46,138 bases of DNA. Origin: CAYPJE01 sp964410945. Lineage in GTDB: Bacteria > Fidelibacterota > Marinisomatia > Marinisomatales > TCS56. Position 1 is the stretch's first letter. Each line of letters opens with the position of its first letter. Positions 1-7,727 of the stretch are shown here, one piece after another. The position numbers were made by a program, and so were the translations under genes. The stretch covers positions 1-46,138 of the forward strand of contig CAYPJE010000025.1 in the NCBI GenBank assembly GCA_964410945.1, in the 5' to 3' direction. The notes under the pieces were generated by a model. That model was not told the origin of the DNA. It searched no databases and was given only the letters and a program-made list of their open reading frames with translations.

Positions 1-100
1 TATCAATTTCAAAGCTGATCACCTGCCTTCCGGTGTATATTTCTACACCATCAGCAGCAATAGCTTCACACAAACAAAGAAAATGATTCTGCTGAAATAA
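1..100 (+). CDS. T9SS-sorted secreted protein, C-terminal fragment
   Basis: The window opens inside a reading frame (codons from base 2) that stops at 98-100. The visible 32 residues include LPSGVYFYTI and end in KKMILLK. This is the last part of a type A C-terminal sorting domain of the type IX secretion system: the LPSGVYFYxI strand and the final basic/hydrophobic tail match the ends of the other cargo proteins in this window. The sorting domain directs the protein through the outer-membrane translocon and is then normally removed. The functional part lies outside the window, so the substrate or role cannot be stated. A strong terminator follows 20 bases after the stop. Confidence 0.85.
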   Translation, partial: INFKADHLPSGVYFYTISSNSFTQTKKMILLK

Positions 101-120
101 CAAACTATCATACGATAGAT

Positions 121-151
121 AAAAGGGGAGTCATCCGACTCCCCTTTTTTT
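121..151 (+). terminator. Rho-independent terminator after the T9SS cargo gene
   Basis: A perfect 8-bp stem (125-132 with 137-144, GGGGAGTC/GACTCCCC) closes a 4-base loop and is followed by seven T (145-151). It is also flanked by four A that extend the stem. It ends transcription of the partial gene before the multiheme gene. Confidence 0.92.
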
Positions 152-250
152 AACCCTTGATACTTTCACCAAATTGAATCAAAATCATAGCAGGATTAAT
201 CCAATAATCATTCAAATACCTGATTCAGGACATTTTTGAGGATCGACTAC

Positions 251-2668
251 ATGAACAGTCGAATAATCCGGACAACAATTGTCTATTTCATCCTCAGCTG
301 CCTCGTATTCTGGGCCGGTTGCGGAGAAGAAAAAACACCATCAACTCACCCCAAGGGATGGCTTAATCCCGGCAGTGACAATTTCCATGGGCTGAAGATT
401 GCCAATAGTGGGATCGAATCCTGTGGTGAGTGCCATGCCGACACCAACGCAAATTATCTGGGTGGCACCAGTGAAGTGGCCTGTAATACCTGTCACGAAG
501 GCGGCCGGAGCGGCCACCCCTCCCTGCTGGAATGGATTAATCCCAATTCAGATAATTACCATGGGAAAATATTCTGGGACAACGATTGGGATTTCAGCGC
601 CTGCCAGGAATGTCATGGCAGTGATCTCAATGCCGGTGGCTCGGTAACCGGCTGCCAGACAACCCTGTGTCATGCCCAAACCGCAGGGATATTCAGCTGT
701 GATAATTGCCACAGCTTTCTACCGGAGGAAAACGATGTTTTCTTCTACGATGTCAAAAACAATTTTATTCCTGATTCCATCTCAATAGGCACCCATCTGG
801 TGCACCTGCAGGCGTCACATGAGCTTTCAACACCACTGGATTGCAGCGACTGCCATCCGTTACCTGATTCTGTTTATGCCACCGGACATCTGGATGGAAC
901 TACCAATATCGAATTCAGTGACTTTGCTACCAACAACGGTCAATTGACCTCTCAATGGAATATAGCAACAGCCACCTGTAATAATATCTATTGCCATCTT
1001 GGTTCAAACCCGGTTTGGACTGCGGCTGATGGAAGTTTCAGCAACTGCGATGGATGTCACACGGCCTTCTTAACAACTGACGCTCATTACAGTCATACCA
1101 GTGGATTGAATTACGATTGCAGCGTCTGTCACGACGGTTATTCAATGACTTCCGGATCAATTGTAATTGATTCACACATTGACGGAAACAATGATATTTC
1201 CCTGACTGATATTTATGGTGGTACCTATAGCAACAGCACTTGTACCAATGTTTATTGTCATGGTACGGCTACCCCGGACTGGATGATTGTTGACGGCACC
1301 TATTCAGCCTGTGGTACTTGCCATGAACTGCCCCCGTCCTCCGGTGCCCATTTAACCCATGTAACCGATGAAGAAATCGACTGCGGCACCTGCCATATGG
1401 ATTATTCCGCCACCAGTGAAACGACCTCCGGCACGGATCATATTAATCTGGCCGTGGACGTAAAATTAGAGGCGGCAATCGGTGGCAGCTATGATTCACA
1501 GACATCCACCTGTACCAATGTTTACTGTCATTCCAATTCAACTGTCGGCTGGAATGATACCGGCCTGGCCTGTGGAAGCTGTCATGATCTACCACCTGCC
1601 ACCGGTGCCCATACCACCCATGTGGACCAGGAAGAATACGAATGCGGTGTCTGCCATGATGGATATTCCATCAGCGATGAATTGACATCCGAAGCTGACC
1701 ATATCGATCAGGAAGTGGATGTCACGATTGCTGTCGAATATAATGGTAGCTACGATTCCGGTTCAGGGAATTGCTCCGAAATATATTGCCACTCTGATGT
1801 TACTGTCGCCTGGGATGGCCCGGCCATCGCCTGCGGTGACTGCCATGCGGTCCCACCTGCAGGAGATGCTCACCCAACTCATGTGAACGACTTAAGTCTG
1901 GATTGCAGCTATTGTCACGATGGATATACTGCAACTTCGACTAACAGCAATACTCATGTTAACCTGGTAAATAATGTGGACATTTATGCCACCGCCGGTG
2001 GGAGCTACTCAGAAGGCAGCGGTACCTGTAGTTCAGTACGTTGTCATGGCAGTCAGGATATCGGCTGGTCCGACACACCTACACTTACCTGTACTTCCTG
2101 CCATGGAGGAATCGATAACGATAGTGGCGCCCCGCCCTTTGATCTGGACGGTAATACCGCTGTCACGGATGATGGAGTTGGCGCTCATACCATCCATCTG
2201 ACGGATAATGATTTTCGTACGGCTTTGGAATGCAGTGAGTGTCATACTGTACCGGCTACAGTGGCTGCCAGCGGGCATTTCGATCCTGACCTGGAAGCCG
2301 AGATCAACTTCGGGTCACTGGCAACCAACAACGGATCGATCACACCGGTATGGAATTCCAGTGCGGGAACCTGTGCTGCGGTCTATTGTCACGGCAACTT
2401 CGAGTTCCTGAAATCGGAGAGTTCCAGTCAATATGCCTATGCCGATTCACTGATAGCAGGCAATAACCCCACCTTCGCCTGGAGTACCGGAACCGATGTT
2501 ACCTGCGGAGACTGCCATTCCAGACCGCCAACCGGACACACAGACTGGTCTGCCAGTATTGCCTGTGGAACCGGTAGTTGCCATCCGGCTGTTGCGGTGG
2601 GAGACAGTTTGATTTCCAGCACCGGCAAGACAAAACATATCAACGGTATGATAAATCTGACTGACTGA
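251..2668 (+). CDS. Multiheme c-type cytochrome lipoprotein (CxxCH/CX4CH repeats)
   Basis: An 805-residue exported protein with 24 candidate heme-attachment motifs by eye: 16 CxxCH and 8 CX4CH (for example CTNVYCH, CNNIYCH, CAAVYCH). From about residue 320 a unit of about 80 residues repeats: CX4CH, then CGxCHxLPP, then a GAHxTHV histidine pair, then a third CxxCH followed by DGY. This matches the Geobacter-type CxxxxCH...CxxCH cytochrome repeat. The ATG at 251 is chosen over the upstream in-frame TTG because GAGGA sits 8 bases before it and gives a clean signal peptide. The following FWAGC looks like a lipobox, although Trp at -3 is unusual. The likely role is electron transfer in the periplasm or at the cell surface. 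No porin or quinol-oxidase partner is adjacent, so the pathway is unknown. The CX4CH sites may not all bind heme. Confidence 0.9.
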   Translation: MNSRIIRTTIVYFILSCLVFWAGCGEEKTPSTHPKGWLNPGSDNFHGLKIANSGIESCGECHADTNANYLGGTSEVACNTCHEGGRSGHPSLLEWINPNSDNYHGKIFWDNDWDFSACQECHGSDLNAGGSVTGCQTTLCHAQTAGIFSCDNCHSFLPEENDVFFYDVKNNFIPDSISIGTHLVHLQASHELSTPLDCSDCHPLPDSVYATGHLDGTTNIEFSDFATNNGQLTSQWNIATATCNNIYCHLGSNPVWTAADGSFSNCDGCHTAFLTTDAHYSHTSGLNYDCSVCHDGYSMTSGSIVIDSHIDGNNDISLTDIYGGTYSNSTCTNVYCHGTATPDWMIVDGTYSACGTCHELPPSSGAHLTHVTDEEIDCGTCHMDYSATSETTSGTDHINLAVDVKLEAAIGGSYDSQTSTCTNVYCHSNSTVGWNDTGLACGSCHDLPPATGAHTTHVDQEEYECGVCHDGYSISDELTSEADHIDQEVDVTIAVEYNGSYDSGSGNCSEIYCHSDVTVAWDGPAIACGDCHAVPPAGDAHPTHVNDLSLDCSYCHDGYTATSTNSNTHVNLVNNVDIYATAGGSYSEGSGTCSSVRCHGSQDIGWSDTPTLTCTSCHGGIDNDSGAPPFDLDGNTAVTDDGVGAHTIHLTDNDFRTALECSECHTVPATVAASGHFDPDLEAEINFGSLATNNGSITPVWNSSAGTCAAVYCHGNFEFLKSESSSQYAYADSLIAGNNPTFAWSTGTDVTCGDCHSRPPTGHTDWSASIACGTGSCHPAVAVGDSLISSTGKTKHINGMINLTD

Positions 2669-2685
2669 TCAACCATAACAGAATT

Positions 2686-2715
2686 AAAAAAGCCTTCCGT
2701 CCGGAAGGCTTTTTC
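2686..2715. terminator. Bidirectional terminator between convergent genes
   Basis: An 8-bp perfect stem (2691-2698 with 2703-2710, AGCCTTCC/GGAAGGCT) is flanked by six A on the left and by TTTT on the right. It can therefore end both the + strand cytochrome transcript and the - strand ArsR transcript, whose stop lies only 15 bases away. Confidence 0.9.
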
Positions 2716-2729
2716 TAAATAGATCGGTT

Positions 2730-3092
2730 TTATTCTTCTTTAATACCTAGAATCTGCTGAGCGATACTACAAGCGCTGGTCGCTTCTTCCCCTGTGGCTA
2801 CCGAATAATAAATATTCAAACCATCGCGTTTGGTTTTTACCAAACGCCGATCACGCAACTTGCGAAGATGATGTGAAATAGCCGAAACCCCCATACCAAG
2901 TATTTCAGACAGATGGTAAACGCAACATTGATCAGTTATAGATAATGTATACAGGATACGTAACCGCGTTGGATCACCAAGCATGGCAAAGGTACTGGAA
3001 GCATCATCCAGTTCCGGATAGTCAGATAATTTTTCTTTCAAATCATCCATTACGGATTGTTCAAGATGGGCGCATTTATGTGTATCTGCCAT
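2730..3092 (-). CDS. ArsR/SmtB-family transcriptional repressor
   Basis: A 120-residue winged-helix regulator. The family signature is clear: LGDPTRLRILYTL in helix 2-3, VSAISHHLRKLRDRRLV as the recognition helix, and DGLNIYYSVA as the wing. Metal-site clues are partial. An N-terminal Cys7 with nearby His5/His9 and a CCV pair at 56-57 resemble the alpha3N site of CadC-type sensors, but the second cysteine of the usual CVC is Tyr59. The alpha5 DxHxxH ligands of zinc sensors are absent. It may sense a thiophilic metal, or a redox/sulfur signal through Cys56/57. It stands alone and no transporter or reductase is beside it, so it may control itself or a distant target. Confidence 0.9.
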   Translation of the reverse strand: MADTHKCAHLEQSVMDDLKEKLSDYPELDDASSTFAMLGDPTRLRILYTLSITDQCCVYHLSEILGMGVSAISHHLRKLRDRRLVKTKRDGLNIYYSVATGEEATSACSIAQQILGIKEE

Positions 3093-3200
3093 TATTTACT
3101 CTTAGCTATCTATCGTATTTCGTGCTTAAAAATATCTGAACATTAAGGAAGCGCAATTTACATAATATAAATCATTTTATAAACATTTTACGTATGCAGC
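3093..3200 (-). promoter_or_regulatory. Probable promoter/operator region of the ArsR gene
   Basis: This 108-base AT-rich gap lies directly upstream of the repressor gene and downstream of thiI, both on the minus strand. It should hold the repressor's promoter. It contains a 12-base element at 3107-3118 (minus strand ATACGATAGATA) that recurs exactly at 110-121 on the plus strand. I see no convincing 12-2-12 dyad of the classical ArsR type, so the exact operator cannot be assigned. Confidence 0.35.
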
Positions 3201-4397
3201 TTAAACGTCAATTACTTCTTCTGATGCCGTCTCAACAGCCTCCTCTATCAGGCCATCAACCGCCAGTTTTTCTTCGTTAAAAACAACATCCTTTAAACGG
3301 GCCTTGGTAGCCGGGTGTTTGGGAACAAACAAGGTACAGCAATCCAGATGTGGTTGAATGGATAGTTCATAGGTATTGATCTTCTGGGCTACCGAAATTA
3401 TTTCCTGCTTGTCCATTCCGATCAGGGGGCGCAGGACTGGTATCTTGACGGACTCCTCAATTACAGCCAGATTCTCAATCGTCTGGGAGGCTACCTGTCC
3501 CAGCGATTCCCCGGTAACCAGGGCTTTAATACCCTCACGATCGGCTAATTTCTGGGCGATTCGCAGCATAAACCGGCGATACAGGATTACCCGATATTTC
3601 TCATCGGTTTTCACCAGGATCTCCTGTTGAATAGGGGTCAGCGCCACCAGTATTACTTTAATACGGCCCTGAAATACCACCAGTTTTTTAATCAACCCCC
3701 GGACCTTCTCCAGAGCCGTTTCGGTTGTATACGGCATGGAATGGAAATGGATCGCTACCAACTGTACGCCACGCTTCAGAGTGTAATATCCGGCCACCGG
3801 TGAATCGATACCACCGGAGAGCATTAAGGCGGCTTTGCCAGATGCACCTACCGGCAATCCTCCGAGGCCTTCGTATCGGTCCAGATAGATGAAAGCGTTT
3901 TGATAAAACAAGTCGATCCGGCAATCCAGATCGGCTCCCTTCAACTTGACTTTTTTGTCAAGTTTATCAACAATAAAGGCACCAACCATTTCATTCATCC
4001 GGTGGGCCGAATAAGGGAAATTGGGATCAGTACGGCGGGTGGTGATTCGGAAAGTAGTGAAAGCCCGCCTTTTAATCAGACTATGGGCAAATTCCTTAAT
4101 TTCATCCAGATCCTGATCTATCCGGTAGGCCGGAGCATAGTATGCTACACCGAACACTTTCCCTATTCGGTCAAGAATCTCGTTGAGTTTTCCCCGGCCG
4201 GTCTCAGAAAGATGTAATAAAATACGACCCTGAATACGCTTCGTTTTATGCAGCAGGCCCGGTTCGATACCACGGATCGCATATTTTATATTATCTTTCA
4301 GCTTCCGTTCAAAATATTCACGGTTTTTGCCTTTCAGGCCGATTTCCGCGTAATGACAGATTATGTATTCTGGTTGTGGACTGGTTTTTTCAGACAT
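3201..4397 (-). CDS. thiI: tRNA 4-thiouridine synthetase ThiI (no rhodanese domain)
   Basis: ThiI adenylates U8 of tRNA and transfers sulfur to make 4-thiouridine; in many bacteria it also feeds sulfur to the thiamine thiazole. The N-terminal ferredoxin-like/THUMP region (about residues 60-165) is followed by the PP-loop ATP site SGGIDSP at about 194-200. The C-terminal part carries the conserved LDCCTLFVPKHPATK segment with the Cys pair near 353. At 398 residues it ends there and lacks the C-terminal rhodanese domain of E. coli ThiI, so sulfur must come from a separate desulfurase or carrier, as in the Bacillus-type enzyme. I use the ATG at 4397; an in-frame TTG lies three codons upstream. 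It follows queG at 69 bases on the same strand, a pairing of two tRNA-modification genes. Confidence 0.95.
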   Translation of the reverse strand: MSEKTSPQPEYIICHYAEIGLKGKNREYFERKLKDNIKYAIRGIEPGLLHKTKRIQGRILLHLSETGRGKLNEILDRIGKVFGVAYYAPAYRIDQDLDEIKEFAHSLIKRRAFTTFRITTRRTDPNFPYSAHRMNEMVGAFIVDKLDKKVKLKGADLDCRIDLFYQNAFIYLDRYEGLGGLPVGASGKAALMLSGGIDSPVAGYYTLKRGVQLVAIHFHSMPYTTETALEKVRGLIKKLVVFQGRIKVILVALTPIQQEILVKTDEKYRVILYRRFMLRIAQKLADREGIKALVTGESLGQVASQTIENLAVIEESVKIPVLRPLIGMDKQEIISVAQKINTYELSIQPHLDCCTLFVPKHPATKARLKDVVFNEEKLAVDGLIEEAVETASEEVIDV

Positions 4398-4466
4398 GGA
4401 AATCAAATTTTATTCACAAAAATACCAGGGAAAATTAACAACGTCATTCCAGTATTTCGCACCCAA

Positions 4467-5399
4467 TTACTGTTTGCTGGCAGCAATTTTGATGTTTCGC
4501 TCAAGACCATGGTGCTTGGTGCGCTTAATAGCGGATTTACTGAACAGATTTATAAATTCATCTTTAGTCAGGTTCTCCCAATCGTCGTCGGATTTACCAG
4601 CGATGGCATTTCTGGCAATGAATTCAACATCTTTGGTTTTACGGGCAAATTTCCGGTTCCAGGGACATATTTCCTGGCAGATATCACAGCCATAGATCCA
4701 ATCGCCCATTCTATCAGCCAGTTCACCTGCAATTTCACCACGCTTTTCAATTGTCAGATACGAAATACATTTATTTGAATCCAGCAGATATGGCTCAAGT
4801 GCATTGGTAGGACAGGCATCGATACAGGCCGTACAGGTACCACAGTGATCAGTATCAAAAGACGGATCATATTCCAGATCGATATTCAACAGTATTTCAC
4901 CCAGGAACAGCCAGCTCCCGTAATCATTGCTTATCAGGTTGGTATGTTTACCCTGCCAGCCCAGCCCGGCCCTGGTGGCCCAGAATTTCTCCATTACCGG
5001 TGAAGTATCCACACAACAGATTCCCTCCGCAGATTCGACCTGTCCGGTAATGTAGGTTAGTAATGCCTTCAACCTGCTTTTCACCAGCAGATGATAATCG
5101 GTACCCCAGGCATAATTACTGATTTTATACTTCGAATTCATCACATCGGCACTCAGCCCGGTATAGTAGTTCATTCCGACCACAATAATGGAACGCACAT
5201 CAGGAAAGTAACCAGTTATATCGGAGCGCTCTGCCTGACGTTTTTCCATCCATTGCATTTCGGCGTGATATCCGCGTTTCAACCAGGTATCCAACCGGAC
5301 AGCTGATTCAGAATATCCGTCAGGTCGGGCAATTCCAATCTTATGAAAACCCAGCACCTTTGCCTGTTGCTTAATCTGCTCTGATAGTGATGATGACAT
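4467..5399 (-). CDS. queG: Epoxyqueuosine reductase QueG
   Basis: This cytoplasmic cobalamin- and iron-sulfur-dependent enzyme reduces epoxyqueuosine to queuosine at tRNA position 34. The 310-residue protein starts with the DUF1730-type region (LGFHKIGIARPDGYSE). It has the catalytic-acid segment VDTSP (Asp131) followed by RAGLGWQGKHTNLI. Two 4Fe-4S cluster motifs follow: CGTCTACIDACP at 186-197 and CDICQEICPW at 238-247, with another Cys at 211. The C-terminal HEAT-like repeats of longer homologues are not evident. The start at 5399 has only a weak ribosome-binding site. It is divergent from the C_GCAxxG_C_C gene and lies upstream of thiI. Confidence 0.95.
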   Translation of the reverse strand: MSSSLSEQIKQQAKVLGFHKIGIARPDGYSESAVRLDTWLKRGYHAEMQWMEKRQAERSDITGYFPDVRSIIVVGMNYYTGLSADVMNSKYKISNYAWGTDYHLLVKSRLKALLTYITGQVESAEGICCVDTSPVMEKFWATRAGLGWQGKHTNLISNDYGSWLFLGEILLNIDLEYDPSFDTDHCGTCTACIDACPTNALEPYLLDSNKCISYLTIEKRGEIAGELADRMGDWIYGCDICQEICPWNRKFARKTKDVEFIARNAIAGKSDDDWENLTKDEFINLFSKSAIKRTKHHGLERNIKIAASKQ

Positions 5400-5468
5400 C
5401 GGAGGTAAATCTAGGTTGGTTTAACTCAGTACTTCATCTTTAATAATGCAATATTGAAACTAATCCAC

Positions 5469-5493
5469 ATTAATTTGATATAACCAAATTAAT
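5469..5493. promoter_or_regulatory. Perfect 9-bp dyad in a divergent intergenic region
   Basis: ATTAATTTG and CAAATTAAT form a perfect inverted repeat around a 7-base spacer (ATATAAC). It lies between the start of queG (minus strand) and the start of the C_GCAxxG_C_C gene (plus strand, 32 bases away). No T-tract follows, so it is better explained as an operator for a dimeric regulator than as a terminator. The regulator is unknown. Confidence 0.4.
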
Positions 5494-5524
5494 CACTTAC
5501 TATTCAATAAGGGTATCCAACAAT

Positions 5525-5959
5525 ATGGAAAAAGTTGAACACGCCGTGGATTTATTTACAGCCGGTAATTCCTGTTCCCAATCAGTTTTGAAAGCCTATG
5601 CCGAGGAAATGGGCCTGGAATCTGGACTGGCACTCAAGCTGGCTTCCGGATTTGGTGGTGGTATGGCGCGTCAGGGACAGACTTGTGGAGCAGTCACCGG
5701 GGCAATGATGGTTATCGGCCTGAAACACGGTTTTACCGCGCCAGATGATGATATCAATAAGGATGCAACTTACAAGCTGGTCCGTGAATTTACTCGCCGG
5801 ATGGAGAAGCGTTTCAATACAACGACCTGTAATGAAATGGTGGGGCATGATATTTCAACAGCGGCCGGACATGAAGCCGCAAAAAAAGATGATGTTTTCA
5901 ACCGCTTGTGTCCGGGCTTTGTGCGGGCGGCTACGGAAATTCTGGAGGATCTGCTCTAG
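5525..5959 (+). CDS. C_GCAxxG_C_C family redox-type protein
   Basis: A 144-residue soluble protein with the four-cysteine signature that names the family: Cys17 in NSCSQSV, Cys54 in the CGAVTGA form of the GCAxxG motif, Cys102 in TTCNEM, and Cys129 in CPGFV. The residues GFGGGMARQGQTCGAVTGA are typical. Members are thought to bind a metal or iron-sulfur cofactor, or to do redox chemistry; no specific reaction is established. There is no signal peptide. It is monocistronic here: the next gene, murB, converges on it. A 9-bp dyad lies just upstream and could control it. Confidence 0.9.
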   Translation: MEKVEHAVDLFTAGNSCSQSVLKAYAEEMGLESGLALKLASGFGGGMARQGQTCGAVTGAMMVIGLKHGFTAPDDDINKDATYKLVREFTRRMEKRFNTTTCNEMVGHDISTAAGHEAAKKDDVFNRLCPGFVRAATEILEDLL

Positions 5960-5988
5960 AAATAACTGAAATTCAGAGCCAGGATTAA

Positions 5989-6999
5989 TCAGATAATTTT
6001 TACTTCCGGCTGAAGTCGGATTCCGAATTTATCTTCCACCGAATCCTGGATATCTTTAACCAGAGCCTGGATATCTCCACCGGTGGCACCACCGTAGTTC
6101 ACCAGTACCAAAGCATGATTTTTATAAACACCACAATTACCTCGTCGGTGTCCTTTCCACCCGGACTGTTCGATCAGCCAGGCCGCTGAGGTCTTTACCA
6201 GGTCGTCTGCAGCCGGATAAACCGGGAAAGCCTGGTACTGTCCTTTTATCTGGTCGGCAGTCTCGGCTGAAACAACAGGATTCTTAAAAAAACTGCCGGC
6301 ATTACCTAACTTAGCCGGATCAGGCAGTTTACTCCGCCTGATATCAATTACCGCTTCCATTACATCCGCTGGGGAGGGTCGGTCAATTCCGTTGAACCGG
6401 AGCATATCTTCAATGGCACCGTAGCCGGTCCTGACCTGTGGTATTTTACTCAGTTTGATAGATATATCGGTCACAATCAGTTCCGGACGCCGTTTAAATA
6501 TACTCTTCCGGTATCCGAATTCGCATTCATCCTTGGACAGGACCAACTCATTCCCGGTTATAGAATCAAAAGCTGATAGGGAATAAAATACATCCTGAAA
6601 TTCAACCCCGTAAGCTCCGATATTCTGAACCGGCGCCGCCCCTGCAAGGCCGGGGATCAGGGCCAGGTTTTCGATTCCATACCAGCCGGAACCGGTAGCT
6701 TTCACTACCAGGTCGTGCCAGTTCACCCCCGCTCCAACCTTCAAAAAAACATCAGTAGCTGTTTCTTCCAGCACCTCCAGATGATTGATACCCACCTGCA
6801 GAATCCAGCCCGGATAATCAGCTGTAAACAGAATATTGCTGCCGCCGCCAAGTACCAAAAAATTATCCCGGTTGAATTCAGGGTGTTCCACAACGGCCGG
6901 AAAATCAGAGGCTGACTCAATTGTCACCAGATAGCGCCCCCGGGCCGGTACACGAAATGTGGTTAAATCATCAAGCGGGGCATTCTCAATGATATTCAT
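5989..6999 (-). CDS. murB: UDP-N-acetylenolpyruvoylglucosamine reductase MurB
   Basis: MurB reduces the enolpyruvyl group of UDP-GlcNAc-enolpyruvate to give UDP-MurNAc, the second committed step of peptidoglycan synthesis, in the cytoplasm. At 336 residues it is a type I enzyme (E. coli length). The FAD-binding loop GGGSN is at 51-55. PVQNIGAYGVE at 124-134 and FGYRKS (Tyr163/Arg164) line the active site. The catalytic serine sits in GNAGSFFKNP (Ser236), and the catalytic glutamate is near the C-terminus (QPEVKII, Glu332). Its ATG overlaps the Nudix gene's TGA (ATGA), and GGAGGGG lies just upstream, so the two are probably translationally coupled. Confidence 0.97.
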   Translation of the reverse strand: MNIIENAPLDDLTTFRVPARGRYLVTIESASDFPAVVEHPEFNRDNFLVLGGGSNILFTADYPGWILQVGINHLEVLEETATDVFLKVGAGVNWHDLVVKATGSGWYGIENLALIPGLAGAAPVQNIGAYGVEFQDVFYSLSAFDSITGNELVLSKDECEFGYRKSIFKRRPELIVTDISIKLSKIPQVRTGYGAIEDMLRFNGIDRPSPADVMEAVIDIRRSKLPDPAKLGNAGSFFKNPVVSAETADQIKGQYQAFPVYPAADDLVKTSAAWLIEQSGWKGHRRGNCGVYKNHALVLVNYGGATGGDIQALVKDIQDSVEDKFGIRLQPEVKII

Positions 7000-7553
7000 T
7001 TAACCCCTCCGGTTCCCAGAAATCGCTCGGTCCACAGCAATCCGATGATAGTCTTCACATCGGTAATGCTGCCATCAGTAGCCATATGCACGGCTTCCTC
7101 CAGGCTGACCGGAAATAATTCGATAAATTCATCGTGATCGAGATTGTTTTCGATTTCGGTCAGGTTTTCCGCCAGACAGATCCACATATGTTCGTTGCTA
7201 TATCCGACACAGGGATCAATCTCTCCCAGCAGCGTGAATTTCCCCGCCTTATACCCGATTTCCTCCTCCATCTCACGCCCGGCTGTGACCAGGTAATCCT
7301 CCCCCGGGTCCAGTTTTCCGGCTGGTATCTCCACCAGCACTTTGCCGGTAGGGTAGCGGAATTGACGGATCAGCATGATTTTGCCATCCGGCAGAATCGG
7401 CACTATCGCCACCGCCCCAGGATGCAGGGTATATTCCCTGGTGGATGTAGTACCATCCGGCAATCTGACCAGGTCGCGGTAGATATCCAGGAGACGGCCT
7501 TTGAAAAGCACCTTGGATTCCAGCATTTTTTCTTTCAGATGATCATCGTTCAT
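6996..7553 (-). CDS. Nudix hydrolase, ADP-ribose pyrophosphatase type
   Basis: This 185-residue protein resembles NudF-type enzymes that hydrolyse ADP-ribose to AMP and ribose-5-phosphate. The Nudix box (GX5EX7REMEEEIG) spans about residues 79-100 and is intact, including the metal-binding REMEEE. The preceding QFRYPTGKVLVEIPAGKLDPGE and the N-terminal strand region (LVRLPDGTTSTREY) are typical of the ADP-ribose subgroup. I prefer the ATG at 7553; the frame extends four codons to a TTG at 7565. The gene overlaps murB by four bases. A housekeeping role in nucleotide clean-up is likely; the exact substrate is inferred. Confidence 0.92.
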   Translation of the reverse strand: MNDDHLKEKMLESKVLFKGRLLDIYRDLVRLPDGTTSTREYTLHPGAVAIVPILPDGKIMLIRQFRYPTGKVLVEIPAGKLDPGEDYLVTAGREMEEEIGYKAGKFTLLGEIDPCVGYSNEHMWICLAENLTEIENNLDHDEFIELFPVSLEEAVHMATDGSITDVKTIIGLLWTERFLGTGGVK

Positions 7554-7596
7554 TTCAGAGCCCAATTTGCCTTACAAATTAATATTTCCTGGTATT

Positions 7597-7625
7597 AAAA
7601 ACAGGGACACCGCACCGTGCCCCTG
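7597..7625 (-). terminator. Terminator at the end of the 7.7-25 kb operon
   Basis: On the minus strand CAGGGGCAC pairs with GTGTCCCTG (7617-7625 with 7602-7610, one mismatch) around a 6-base loop, and TTTTT follows. It lies about 100 bases past the stop of the RMDN-like TPR gene and closes the long minus-strand run. Confidence 0.75.
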
Positions 7626-7677
7626 AATTTGGATTTCCGAATAACAGAAATTCTTGCCTGTTGACCGCCAAGCAATC

Positions 7678-7701
7678 ACGACAGACAGAAATGTCTATCG
7701 T
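7678..7701. repeat. REP-like hairpin with GAAA loop
   Basis: ACGACAGACA and TGTCTATCGT form a 10-bp stem with one mismatch around a GAAA tetraloop. It lies between the end of the TPR gene and its terminator. No T-run follows on either strand. Its right arm contains TCTATCGTA, the reverse complement of TACGATAGA, which also occurs at 111-119 and 3108-3116 in other gene gaps. It may be a dispersed palindromic element or an mRNA 3'-end stabiliser. Confidence 0.4.
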
Positions 7702-7727
7702 ACAAACCATGCCGGGTCGGTGAGCGC

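Noticed and set aside
251..2668. Part of an MtrCAB-like extracellular electron conduit
   Set aside because: No MtrB-like porin or second decaheme gene is adjacent; the next gene is a convergent ArsR regulator after a terminator.
4248..4778. A 176-residue plus-strand frame across the thiI/queG junction
   Set aside because: It is antisense to two well-supported genes and has no start signals or recognisable domain.
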